A stretch of 37,884 nt of DNA from an uncultured Gammaproteobacteria bacterium (GCA_947259305.1 CAMYML010000033.1:1-37884); one strand, 5' to 3'; shown: positions 1 through 9,464, counted from the stretch's first letter. Program-made: numbers and translations. Notes: a model not told the origin generated them from the sequence alone.

Positions 1-293
1 AAACTCGAGCTGATAGGGGAAGCTCAATACCCTCGGCAATTGCTCATGCATTGCTCTACTACACGCCATCCATGGTGTTAACTGGCTCATGGGTTTGTCG
101 GGCAGGATTTAGTCCACCAGCAACGCCGCGCTCTCGACCATCCTCTGCGCGTCGGCGATATTCTGCCGTATACCTGACCATTCCCGACCCGATAACCTGG
201 CGTTGATTCCACAATATTGCGAGCAGGCGCAGCTCACCAGCGTGGCTAACGGTGTGTAAGAACTAAAGTAAACAGCGCAGTTTTTGCAGAATT

Positions 294-1454
294 TTAATTC
301 GACATCTCTTGCTCGAGGGTCCGTTTGAGCTGCTCCCATTCATCCTTGTATTCATCGTGATAATTGCGCGCCTCCTGTTTCACATCGAAAAGTCGCTGCG
401 ACAGGTTGACGTTAAACACCACGCCGGTTTCGCCATGATTGTCGGTAAAGCCGACCGAATAACCGTCGTATTTGAACAGTAAACCAGCAGTCCAGCCTGA
501 TTCGGCCCGATCGACACGGTCCAGGTAAGCGGCCAGCAGCGAGACACCCCAGGCATCTTCGACCTTGCCATTTTTATCGAAACCGAAGCCCTCGTAACCG
601 AGCATTTCGATGGTTACGGTTACCTCGTATTCATCCTCGGCCTGATCGGCGTAAACCAGGTTGACGTCGGGATGCAGTAACACGATCTTGCTTTTTGGTA
701 ACTGGCGGAAGCCGACCTTGTTACCATCGATGCTGGCTCGTTCATCGCCGGCTTCGAGTACGAAATTATTCGCCCATAGCTCCCAGGGGTACTGGAAGGT
801 TAAATCATCGTAATAACTGTCCCATTTACTGCGACGGTTCTGCGCGGCCTTGAGGGTTTCGCTACGGAAATTTTCGCTGTAAATATCGAGCGCCACATTG
901 GCCAGCATGATCGAGTTGACGATATCGACAATAAACTCGTAGTCGGCATCGCAGTTCTTCGAATCAACGCGCGAGCATTCGGCTCGCGACAATATCGTCT
1001 CAAAATCGACCGCGTCGAATTTCGCTGGCAGGGGTGCGATATTGTCGAGCTTATAATCTTCTTTAATACGGGCTTCGGGGTTTTCTGTGTTATCGATAAT
1101 GCTTTGCTTGAGCTCCTGCAAAGCTATCTGCACCTGCGTCGCGTTTGCGGCCTGCGAGGTATTGCGCTCGATAAATTGCTGCGTCAGATGATCCTGAATC
1201 AATGACAGGGCCTGTAACGCGCGCGTGCGCGCATCGGGGGTGGTCGCCTGCAGCAGCTTGTCGACTTCGACCCCAAGCGTGGTTGTATTGTTTTCGACCT
1301 CGAAACATTGGAGCGAATGCTGGGTCTGGAGCATGTCAAAATAGCTGTTTTGCTGGTAGGGGATCTTGGTGCAATGTTCGTCGGCGAAAGCCGGACTCGT
1401 CACCAGTGCGACGAGCAGGATAAAGAAGCCGTAAGCGGTATTTCTGCAATACAT
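294..1454 (-). CDS. Uncharacterised secreted protein (signal peptide, helical N-terminal part, beta-rich C-terminal part)
   Basis: ORF on the minus strand. The start MYCRNTAYGFFILLVALVTSPAFADEHC is preferred over the longer ORF start because GGAGG lies 7 nt upstream of this ATG. It has a clear Sec signal peptide (..TSPAFA-DE). Confidence 0.8.
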   Translation of the reverse strand: MYCRNTAYGFFILLVALVTSPAFADEHCTKIPYQQNSYFDMLQTQHSLQCFEVENNTTTLGVEVDKLLQATTPDARTRALQALSLIQDHLTQQFIERNTSQAANATQVQIALQELKQSIIDNTENPEARIKEDYKLDNIAPLPAKFDAVDFETILSRAECSRVDSKNCDADYEFIVDIVNSIMLANVALDIYSENFRSETLKAAQNRRSKWDSYYDDLTFQYPWELWANNFVLEAGDERASIDGNKVGFRQLPKSKIVLLHPDVNLVYADQAEDEYEVTVTIEMLGYEGFGFDKNGKVEDAWGVSLLAAYLDRVDRAESGWTAGLLFKYDGYSVGFTDNHGETGVVFNVNLSQRLFDVKQEARNYHDEYKDEWEQLKRTLEQEMSN

Positions 1455-1480
1455 GATGGATCCTCCAGGGTGCACAACTA

Positions 1481-2533
1481 CTATGGCAACAGGCTCTTGA
1501 TTGCCAACTGGTAGCTGGCCCAGGCTTTGACCGTGGCGTCGAGGCTCGACTGATCAGTCAGGTGTATGTTTGCAACCGCATCTTTCACCGCGTCAAACTG
1601 ACCGCTGACGGTCAGTTTTTTATGTTCCTGCATCTGCTGGTTGAGTTCGGCATCCTTGATAATGCCCTTGCTGATCAAACTGCGAAACAGCGCGACATGG
1701 GTATGCGGATTCTCCAGGTAGTGCTCAAAATCGTGTGGATTAAAGCCGGTTAAACCGGCAATCTGCAGCGCCTGGTAACTATCCGTTTTGAGGTTGTTCA
1801 AAGGTTGTGCCGCGCCTTTTTTCCAGGCCGGTTTAAAGGTTTTCACCATCGTGAAGGGATCGAGCTTATGCGCCACATTGATGAACTTGCTGCAGCCGAA
1901 AAGACGGCTGTTGTCCTTTAGTCGCGGTCGCACCGCGGAGCTATAAACATTGCTGTCGGCATCTTCGAGTACCTTGCTGACATTGGCAAGGGTCATGTAA
2001 ACATCGGCGACGCCGTGCGCCGTGGACAGGGGAAAGTGATCGGTGGTCAGGTTGGCCTGCAAGACATCGTGCATTACCGCGGTGCCGAGCGAATGGCAGA
2101 TGATCGAGTAAGACGGCACGGTCGAGGTTTCATTGAGTTTGCCGACTAATTGCTCGGAAATATGGCTGATGACCTGGGATTTGATGCCTTTCATGTATCG
2201 ATAAAGCACGACATCGAGGATATGTGTGCTGGCAAATTCCTTGCGCGAGATCTTGCTGGTGAATCCCATTAGAGATGTCAGCAGGTCGCTTTCTATGCCC
2301 GAGGCTTCGAGTATGCCGGTGACCGTGGAGGCATTTTCCTCCCATTTGCGGACATGGCTTTCGAAGACATGGTTGTAGTTGATTTCCTTGAAGACGAAAA
2401 TTGCGTCGAACTTGCGAATCTTCGACACCTTGTAGAGCCGGTACTTTTTCTGGATCAGCTCCTGTACCGGTGCAGACCATCCCGGCACGGTATCACCCAT
2501 TCCGTGAACTAAAAAGATGACATGTTTTGACAT
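1481..2533 (-). CDS. Alpha/beta hydrolase (lipase-like)
   Basis: N-terminal HVIFLVHGMGDTVPGWS (oxyanion HG motif) and ICHSLGTAV nucleophile-elbow motif; AGAGGAAC Shine-Dalgarno just upstream of the ATG. Confidence 0.75.
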   Translation of the reverse strand: MSKHVIFLVHGMGDTVPGWSAPVQELIQKKYRLYKVSKIRKFDAIFVFKEINYNHVFESHVRKWEENASTVTGILEASGIESDLLTSLMGFTSKISRKEFASTHILDVVLYRYMKGIKSQVISHISEQLVGKLNETSTVPSYSIICHSLGTAVMHDVLQANLTTDHFPLSTAHGVADVYMTLANVSKVLEDADSNVYSSAVRPRLKDNSRLFGCSKFINVAHKLDPFTMVKTFKPAWKKGAAQPLNNLKTDSYQALQIAGLTGFNPHDFEHYLENPHTHVALFRSLISKGIIKDAELNQQMQEHKKLTVSGQFDAVKDAVANIHLTDQSSLDATVKAWASYQLAIKSLLP

Positions 2534-3364
2534 GAACTGTTCCTCTTCGATTTAACCCGTGTTTGCCGACAATGTGCGCGTAGAATCAAACCGGGGTCTG
2601 CTTCCTGTTTGTCGACAATAAGCGAAGGTGATGACGCAATGGACAGTCAGTTCAAGAGGATAAAATACAAATCGATTAAAAAATTCAATGCAGGCCCAGT
2701 GAATCCGAATTGTCTTACCTTCTAAATTATGTATGAACAAAAATAGTAAGGCTATTTGCTGGTCACTGCAACCAACGGATGATCTGGCGCCTATAATATT
2801 TATTCCACAATTATTATCTGTTCCTCCCAATATCCTCACATTACCACTGGCATAAATACAGGTTATTGATTTTTGAACAGGCCATCAGCAAGTTTCGTTA
2901 TTCGATGAAGTGACAATGGATTTGCACAATCTCTCCAGGCGCGCAAGCGCGGTGCGTTTCCTAGAATATTTATATAAAAATCTTAAAATTCAATTATTTA
3001 AATGACACACTTAAATTATTTCTAGATTCGGGTTCCCGTGTAAAACCAAGCAGATGACAACCACTTTGGGCTAGCCGTGATAGCCTTTGGTGTTCCTCTC
3101 CCGCCTTGATTCGTCCAGATCAAGAATGCAGACCACTTTGACCTTCTCGTCTTCAAAGAGCTCGGATCACCTGTCTCAGGGGGAGTAAATTACTTTGGAC
3201 TCTCGAAATGCGGAGATATACTCTCGGACAGTTCTGGCACCGGCAAACGCCGGCAACCAGTGACGCTTGGCGACGAAGGTCTAGCGCGAAAAACGCGCTA
3301 CCGATGCATCCGCTGCGAATTGAAAAGGATTTAGCGCAGGCGGGGCTTAACAGGTAGATTAATA

Positions 3365-5185
3365 GTGCTGAAAAAGATCCTGCTTCCTACCATTCTCCTG
3401 CTGCTGGCATATGGTTTCTGGATAAGTTCCGATTTCAAGACCATCGCCGCGGGTATATCCCTGTTTCTGTTCGGCATGCTCTCGCTGGAGGAGGGGTTTC
3501 AGGCCTTTACCGGTGGCACCCTCGAGCGACTGCTGCGACGCACCACATCTTCCACCGGAAAGAGTTTGCTGTTTGGTATCTGCAGTACCACGTTGATGCA
3601 GTCCAGCTCGCTGGTGTCGGTTATTACGATCTCCTTTCTCAGTGCCGGTCTAATCACGCTGACCGCCGGCATCGGCATTATCTTTGGCGCCAACCTGGGG
3701 ACTACCACGGGCGCCTGGCTAATCGCCGGTTTCGGTCTCAAGGTCAATATTGCCGCCTATGCGATGCCGATGCTGGTATTCGGCGTGATCCTGGTATTTC
3801 AGTCCTCGAGGTCACTCAAGGGCATCGGCTACATCCTGGCAGGCCTAGGTTTTCTGTTCCTTGGCATTCACTATATGAAGGAGGGCTTCGAATCCTACAA
3901 GGACACAATCAATCTAGCCGAGTATGCCGTGGCAGGTTATCCAGGCGTGCTGCTGTTTACTACCCTCGGTATCTTTGCCACCGTCGTCATGCAATCGAGC
4001 CATGCGACCCTGGTATTGACGATTACCGCTCTCGCGGCCGGTCAGATTACCTATGAGAACGCCCTGGCATTGGCAATTGGAGCCAACGTCGGCACGACCA
4101 TAACCGCGATCCTGGGAGCCATGAGCGCCAATGAAGCCGGCAAACGCCTGGCCGCTGCGCACCTTGTCTTCAACCTGGTGACCGGCGCGATTGCGATTAT
4201 TTTTATCTACCAACTGGTTGCGCTGGTCAATGGAATGTCGGCCCTGGTAGGGATTGCCGACGATGACTACACGCTGAAACTCGCCGTGTTTCACTCGGTG
4301 TTCAATGTTATAGGCATTGTCGTAATGCTGCCGCTAATCAACCAGCTGGTTAATGCGCTGGAGAAATATATTCCGGAGAAGCGACCCGAAGTGGACCAGC
4401 CCAAATACCTGTCCGATTCGTCAGCGGCATTTCCAGGTACCGCGGTAGAGGCGGTTCGCCTGGAGACCTTGCGAGTTTACGAGGCGGCGCTGCGCATCAT
4501 CATCGACGGGCTCGGGATGAAGGCCGCGGACGTGCTATCTAGCAACAACCTTGAGCAGGTTCTTGGGACACAAAACCGAATTCATCAATTCGATATCGAC
4601 GCGATGTACGAGAGACACATCAAGGGTATATACAGCGCTATCGTCGTTTTCATCAGCGACACGACATTTTCGCGCCGGGAAGAGCAATCAGCTGACCTGC
4701 GGTGGTTGCGGGACGCCAATATTAACCTGGTGGAAGCGGTCAAAGATACCGCTCAATTGCAGGAGAATCTGATTTTCTATACCGGCTCGGAAAACCCGGA
4801 AATGCGGGCTGCCTATAACCGGCTTCGAACGCAGGTAGGATTGATAATCCGCGACCTCGAAGAGATGCGCGCATCCACTGCCGGCGTGATCGACGTATTG
4901 TCGCTGGACGCCCTCAAGCTGTTGGTCGAAGAGGATCAGAGTCGCATTAATCAGACCCTGACTGAACTGATCGGCAAGCGCGCCATCAGCCCGTCAATGG
5001 GATCTTCGTTAATTAATGACAGCGTATTTGCCCACGATATTTGCATGAGTTTGATCAGTGCCGCACAGAACCTGTTTGTTACCGGCGAGCAACATCTGAC
5101 ACAGGCAGCACACGATGTCACACTCGACAAAAGCGATCTTAGCAAAATTGGAACACAGGCCAGTGCGGAAAGCCTGAACAGGTAA
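3365..5185 (+). CDS. Na/Pi cotransporter family protein with C-terminal PhoU-like domain
   Basis: 606 aa; repeated Na/Pi motifs (GANLGTTTGAWL, QSSSLVSVITISFL, GANVGTTITAILGA, QSSHATLVLTITAL) followed by a helical PhoU-like C-terminus. Confidence 0.9.
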   Translation: MLKKILLPTILLLLAYGFWISSDFKTIAAGISLFLFGMLSLEEGFQAFTGGTLERLLRRTTSSTGKSLLFGICSTTLMQSSSLVSVITISFLSAGLITLTAGIGIIFGANLGTTTGAWLIAGFGLKVNIAAYAMPMLVFGVILVFQSSRSLKGIGYILAGLGFLFLGIHYMKEGFESYKDTINLAEYAVAGYPGVLLFTTLGIFATVVMQSSHATLVLTITALAAGQITYENALALAIGANVGTTITAILGAMSANEAGKRLAAAHLVFNLVTGAIAIIFIYQLVALVNGMSALVGIADDDYTLKLAVFHSVFNVIGIVVMLPLINQLVNALEKYIPEKRPEVDQPKYLSDSSAAFPGTAVEAVRLETLRVYEAALRIIIDGLGMKAADVLSSNNLEQVLGTQNRIHQFDIDAMYERHIKGIYSAIVVFISDTTFSRREEQSADLRWLRDANINLVEAVKDTAQLQENLIFYTGSENPEMRAAYNRLRTQVGLIIRDLEEMRASTAGVIDVLSLDALKLLVEEDQSRINQTLTELIGKRAISPSMGSSLINDSVFAHDICMSLISAAQNLFVTGEQHLTQAAHDVTLDKSDLSKIGTQASAESLNR

Positions 5186-5206
5186 CCTCGGAATGGAGAA
5201 ATTTTG

Positions 5207-5455
5207 ATGAAGAGAAAAAAACTGCTGAAGACCCTGTCCAGGCTGCTCGATATGAAAGGGCACAAGCAGCGCGAGCACCGTGACGAATTAAAAGTGCTGC
5301 TTAGAAAGCTCAAGAAAAAGAAAGTTGAACTGGAAGAGCGAGTGCGACTGGAGCAAGACGAACGCAAGCGTACCCGCCTGGACAAGGAACTCGAGATTAT
5401 AAATGCGCAACGCATTAAAGGTTTGAAAACGCTGGAGGAACTAATGCAGGTATAG
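5207..5455 (+). CDS. Small highly charged coiled-coil protein
   Basis: 82 aa from ATG at 5207, GGAG upstream; KKLLKTLSRLLDMKGHKQREHRDELKVLLRKLKKKKVELEERV heptad-like pattern; starts 21 nt after the transporter stop. Confidence 0.65.
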   Translation: MKRKKLLKTLSRLLDMKGHKQREHRDELKVLLRKLKKKKVELEERVRLEQDERKRTRLDKELEIINAQRIKGLKTLEELMQV

Positions 5456-5487
5456 CCGCGGCTGCCCGGGCCGACACTTATCAATGC

Positions 5488-6312
5488 CTATTCCAGCAGG
5501 GCGCGAGTCAAAGGTGACTGGGGGTCGGCAAGCCCATCAATGACATTAAAGTGGTGCTGCCCTGGAGCCAGATGAACCGAGGTCTTTACTCCGAATCCTG
5601 TCCAGATATTGGCCAGCAGCTCCGACTGGCGAATATATTCCGGGCGTTCGTCGGCGCCGACCCAGCAAACCAGTTCGACGTTTTCGATGGGCTGGTTAAG
5701 AGCAGCGCTCTCAGCCTCCGCTTCGGCTGCGTCCATGCGAAAATCGTCGTTCATTTGCGTTTTCAGCAAGGGGCGCAAATCGTGCAGACCCGAAATCGAA
5801 ACAACGCGCTCGACGCGCGCCCTGATATCCGGTGCCAGCGGGCTGTCCCGGCAAATCATGCGGGTTACCAGGTGGCCGCCGGCGGAATGCCCCGTCAGTC
5901 TGACCGGGCCGTCAATCATCGCCGCCGCCTTGCTGATAGCCGATCCCATCTGGCGCGAGATTTCGCTGATTGAAACCGTCGGCGCCAGGTCATAGGAGGG
6001 CAACGCCACCGCCCAGCCTCGTTGCATCGCGCCGTTCGCCAGATGCGACCAGACGGATTTGTCGAACGCCCGCCAGTAGCCGCCATGGATAAAGACCACC
6101 AACCCGCGAGGCTGATCTTCCGGGCGAAACAGATCGAGTGTTTGACGTGCGCTTTCGCCGTACGCGACATCGATATCGGCCAGTTGCCTGGTACCCATCG
6201 TTTGACGAAATTCGAGCGCTGCCCGGGCCCAGCGGGACGGAAAATCATCCGCGCCTTCGATATAGGCGCCGTTGGCGTAGGCGTCGTCCCAGTCCTCGAT
6301 TTTTACGCGCAT
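5488..6312 (-). CDS. Alpha/beta hydrolase, probable kynurenine formamidase (arylformamidase)
   Basis: HGGYWRAFDKS (HGGxW motif), GHSAGGHL nucleophile elbow, C-terminal GQHHFNVIDGL; divergently adjacent to kynureninase. Confidence 0.85.
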   Translation of the reverse strand: MRVKIEDWDDAYANGAYIEGADDFPSRWARAALEFRQTMGTRQLADIDVAYGESARQTLDLFRPEDQPRGLVVFIHGGYWRAFDKSVWSHLANGAMQRGWAVALPSYDLAPTVSISEISRQMGSAISKAAAMIDGPVRLTGHSAGGHLVTRMICRDSPLAPDIRARVERVVSISGLHDLRPLLKTQMNDDFRMDAAEAEAESAALNQPIENVELVCWVGADERPEYIRQSELLANIWTGFGVKTSVHLAPGQHHFNVIDGLADPQSPLTRALLE

Positions 6313-6379
6313 CGATTGTTGTATTTTGTAAGATTGTTAGACTAGCCTTATACCCCGTAATCCCCAGGAATGCATCGTC

Positions 6380-7573
6380 GTGACAGACTTCGCCAAAACC
6401 AAATCGCTGTTCCATTTGCCGCCGGGCCTGGTTTACCTGGACGGCAACTCGCTCGGGCCTTTGCCGAAAGCAGCCGTCGCCAGGGTCGGCAGGACGATGC
6501 AGGAGGAGTGGGGTGACATGCTGATAACCGCCTGGAACCGGGCAGACTGGATGAACCAGCCGTCGCGGGTCGGCGATCGTATCGGCCGGCTGATCGGCGC
6601 GCCGCCTGGCAGCGTGGTGATGGGCGACACGCTATCGATAAAAGTCTACCAGGCGCTGGCTTCTGCGCTCGAGATCAACGCCGAGCGCAACATTATCCTG
6701 TCTGATACCGGCAATTTCCCGACCGATCTCTACATGGCGGAGGGGCTCGTCAAGTCGCTCGATAAAGGGCACGAGCTCAAACTTTGCGAGCCAGGAGAAG
6801 TCGAAAGCTTGCTCAGCGAAGATGTCGCCGTTTTGATGCTCACCGAAGTAGACTACCGCAGCGGTCGCCTGCACGACATGAAGGCGTTGACGGCGAAAGC
6901 CCACGAAATGGGTATTCTGACGATCTGGGATCTGGCTCATTCCGCCGGGGCGTTGCCGGTGGACGTCGGTGGCGCTGAGGTCGATTTTGCAGTTGGCTGC
7001 TCTTATAAATACCTCAATTCCGGTCCGGGCGGCCCGGCCTTTATCTACGTCGCGCCCCGGCTGGCCGACCAGGTGCAACCCGCGCTGTGCGGCTGGCTCG
7101 GCCACGAAGAGCCGTTCGCTTTCGATCTCGCCTACCGCCCCGGCGCGGGCATCGAGCGCATGCGCGTCGGCACGCCACCCATTCTGCAACTTAGCGCGCT
7201 GGAAGCCTCGCTGGATATCTGGGAACTGGTCGATATGAACGACCTGCGCGCACGGTCTATCGAATTATCCGACCTGTTCATCGAGCTCGTCGAGGTCGGC
7301 TGCCCCGAGCTCGAGATGGTCAGTCCGCGTGACGGCAGCCGACGCGGCAGCCAGGTTTCATTTTGTTTCGAGCATGGCTATGCTGCGATGCGGGCGCTGA
7401 TCGACCGGGGACTTATCGGCGATTTTCGCGCGCCCGACATCATGCGTTTCGGAATCACGCCGCTCTATATCGATGCAGACGACGTACGCAAGGCCGCCGC
7501 GATCATCGAGGATGTCATGGGAAACCGACTTTGGGACAGTGCCGAATACTTTGTGCAGTCGGCTGTGACTTGA
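6380..7573 (+). CDS. kynU: Kynureninase
   Basis: 397 aa; LVYLDGNSLGPLPKAA, WNRADWMNQPSRVGDRIGRLIGA, IWDLAHSAGALPVDV, GCSYKYLNSGPGGPAFIYV (PLP lysine region) typical of KynU. Confidence 0.95.
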   Translation: MTDFAKTKSLFHLPPGLVYLDGNSLGPLPKAAVARVGRTMQEEWGDMLITAWNRADWMNQPSRVGDRIGRLIGAPPGSVVMGDTLSIKVYQALASALEINAERNIILSDTGNFPTDLYMAEGLVKSLDKGHELKLCEPGEVESLLSEDVAVLMLTEVDYRSGRLHDMKALTAKAHEMGILTIWDLAHSAGALPVDVGGAEVDFAVGCSYKYLNSGPGGPAFIYVAPRLADQVQPALCGWLGHEEPFAFDLAYRPGAGIERMRVGTPPILQLSALEASLDIWELVDMNDLRARSIELSDLFIELVEVGCPELEMVSPRDGSRRGSQVSFCFEHGYAAMRALIDRGLIGDFRAPDIMRFGITPLYIDADDVRKAAAIIEDVMGNRLWDSAEYFVQSAVT

Positions 7574-7663
7574 TCTCACGAGTAACGAATTCATCAGAAT
7601 TTTAAACAGCAGTGACGTTCGAAGTGTGAAACTTTTGAGAATGCGAGTAGTAGATCACTATAA

Positions 7664-7677
7664 AATGATAAAAATCA
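7664..7677. promoter_or_regulatory. Candidate FNR/CRP-family-like site ATGAT-AAAA-ATCAA
   Basis: Matches 9 of 10 positions of TTGAT-N4-ATCAA in an AT-rich intergenic region. Confidence 0.25.
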
Positions 7678-7842
7678 ATTATTTATAATACTTATTTAAT
7701 GTATTTTCGCAAAACTAAACGATTGCATTTTTATAATTTTAAAGACGCGTTGAGGTTTCCATGCAGTATTTCAATAATAGACCCTGAAAAATGATTCGAT
7801 ATCTTTCTGTTTGATTCTCGTGTTGATTTTCATTGCACAACA

Positions 7843-7856
7843 TAATGTATACATTA
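7843..7856. promoter_or_regulatory. Candidate operator: perfect 14-bp palindrome TAATGTATACATTA
   Basis: Exact self-complementary sequence ending 63 bp before the ATG at 7920; resembles the NTGTATACAN core of some GntR-family operators. Confidence 0.45.
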
Positions 7857-7919
7857 AGGTACGAATAATGCGAATAAGTCAATTTTCAGTAGATGTAAGT
7901 TGCAACTAAACGAGATCAA

Positions 7920-9014
7920 ATGGGACGTCAGCAGATACAGGTTGCAATAATCAAAGGTGACGGGATCGGTATCGACGTAACCGATGCCTCGCTTAAGGTG
8001 GTTGATGCAGCCCTGGAAAAAACTTCCACTACTCGTCTGCACTATCAGGAAATACTCGCCGGTGCGGGTTACTTTCGTGAAACCGGTCGTGATATCGAGC
8101 CGCAGGGGGAGGAGGCAGCGGGTCGCGCGGACGCGATATTCCTGGGCGCGATCGGTCTGCCCGCAATCAGGTATCCGGACGGCACCGAAATTTCGCCGCA
8201 CCTGCGCCTGCGCGACCGCTACCAGCTGTATGCCGGGGTGCGACCGGTCAGGGCCTATCCCAATGCGCCGCAGCGCCTGGCGGACCCGCGCGCCCGCGAT
8301 ATCGACCTGGTCATTCTGCGGGAATCCACCGAGGGGCTGTTTTACTCGGCCGCGGTGCATGGTCGCAGCCAGGTGATCGATGACAACGAAGTGTGCGATG
8401 TCCTCAGAATCACGCGCGCCACCACCGAGAAACTGCATCGTTTCGGTTTTGAGCTGGCGCGCAAGCGCATGCAGCGTGGCAGCCGGGGCATGCTGACCTG
8501 CGTCGACAAGGCCAACGTGTTTACCTCGATGGCCTTTTTCCGGCAGATATACGACGAAATCGCGCCGGAATTCCCGGATATCGAGACCGATTACAACTAC
8601 GTCGACGCGCAGGCGCTGGATTTTATCCGCCGTCCCTGGGACTTCGACGTACTGGTCACCGAAAACATGTTCGGCGACATCCTGTCTGACCTCGCCGGCG
8701 GGCTGGTGGGCGGCATGGGCATGGCCGCCTGCGCCGAAATCGGCGACCAGACCGGGCTGTTTCAGCCCGCCCACGGCAGCGCGCCCGATATCATGGGCCA
8801 GGACAGGGCCAACCCGCTGGCGGCGATACTGAGCGGGGCGCTGATGCTGGATTACCTGGCCGACAAGGCGGATGCCCCGAGCCTGGCGGATGCAGCAAAA
8901 CTAATCGAAAATGCGATTGAACGCGGATTTGTCGAAAATCGCTTGCGCCCGGTCGAGTTTGGCGGTGACATGGGCACCCGCGCGATAACCAACGAATTGC
9001 GCGGCCTGTTATGA
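7920..9014 (+). CDS. Isocitrate/isopropylmalate/tartrate dehydrogenase family protein
   Basis: 364 aa; IKGDGIGIDV, LRESTEGLFYSA, VDKANVFTSM, FDVLVTENMFGDILSDLAGGLVGGMGMA, QPAHGSAPDIMGQDRANPLA. Confidence 0.92.
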   Translation: MGRQQIQVAIIKGDGIGIDVTDASLKVVDAALEKTSTTRLHYQEILAGAGYFRETGRDIEPQGEEAAGRADAIFLGAIGLPAIRYPDGTEISPHLRLRDRYQLYAGVRPVRAYPNAPQRLADPRARDIDLVILRESTEGLFYSAAVHGRSQVIDDNEVCDVLRITRATTEKLHRFGFELARKRMQRGSRGMLTCVDKANVFTSMAFFRQIYDEIAPEFPDIETDYNYVDAQALDFIRRPWDFDVLVTENMFGDILSDLAGGLVGGMGMAACAEIGDQTGLFQPAHGSAPDIMGQDRANPLAAILSGALMLDYLADKADAPSLADAAKLIENAIERGFVENRLRPVEFGGDMGTRAITNELRGLL

Positions 9015-9067
9015 GCGAATCCTTGATTGCCCAACCCTGAAAACCTGACGCTCGAATGAGGTAAGCC

Positions 9068-9352
9068 ATGTACGTTGTCATCGTTGAATTTACCACGCAC
9101 GCGCAGCATGTCGCGGCTTTCCGACGGCGCGTGATCCAGCAGGCCGGGGACTCGCTTGAACTCGAGCCGGATTGCCATGTGTTCGATATCTGTATCGACC
9201 CCGATCGTGAAAATTGCGTGCTGTTATACGAGGTTTACACCGATCGCAGCGCATTCGATGTGCATCTCGCGTCCCCTCATTTTCTCGATTTCAACGCTAC
9301 GGTGCAGACCTGGGTCAACGACAAAAAGATTTCAACCTTTGAGCGCCTGTGA
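9068..9352 (+). CDS. Antibiotic biosynthesis monooxygenase (ABM) / putative quinol monooxygenase
   Basis: 94 aa; YVVIVEFTTHAQHVAAF, LLYEVYTDRSAFDVHLASPHFLDF typical of YgiN/ABM family. Confidence 0.85.
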   Translation: MYVVIVEFTTHAQHVAAFRRRVIQQAGDSLELEPDCHVFDICIDPDRENCVLLYEVYTDRSAFDVHLASPHFLDFNATVQTWVNDKKISTFERL

Positions 9353-9375
9353 AAAAAAACTGCAGCAGGATAGTC

Positions 9376-9400
9376 GGCGTTTTTCACGATGGACGCCTTT
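9376..9400 (+). terminator. Weak rho-independent-like hairpin
   Basis: GGCGT / ACGCC inverted repeat with 12-nt loop followed by TTTT, downstream of the ABM gene. Confidence 0.3.
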
Positions 9401-9464
9401 TCACTTTCGCCTTCCGCTATACTTTAAGCCATTCTCGAACGGATACTGAAAAAGGGTCGATAGC

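Noticed and set aside
2552-2839. 95-aa minus-strand ORF in the spacer between the hydrolase and Na/Pi transporter genes
   Set aside because: No motif, atypical composition, no clear ribosome-binding site; probably chance.
3059-3199. Three loosely similar ACCACTTTGG-like words (near 3059, 3131, 3189)
   Set aside because: Imperfect and irregularly spaced (about 72 and 58 bp); not a convincing repeat array, CRISPR or iteron set.
6632-7189. 185-aa minus-strand ORF opposite kynU
   Set aside because: Antisense shadow ORF without motifs.
7854-8774. 306-aa minus-strand ORF opposite the dehydrogenase gene
   Set aside because: Antisense shadow of a confidently identified enzyme gene; no recognisable motifs.
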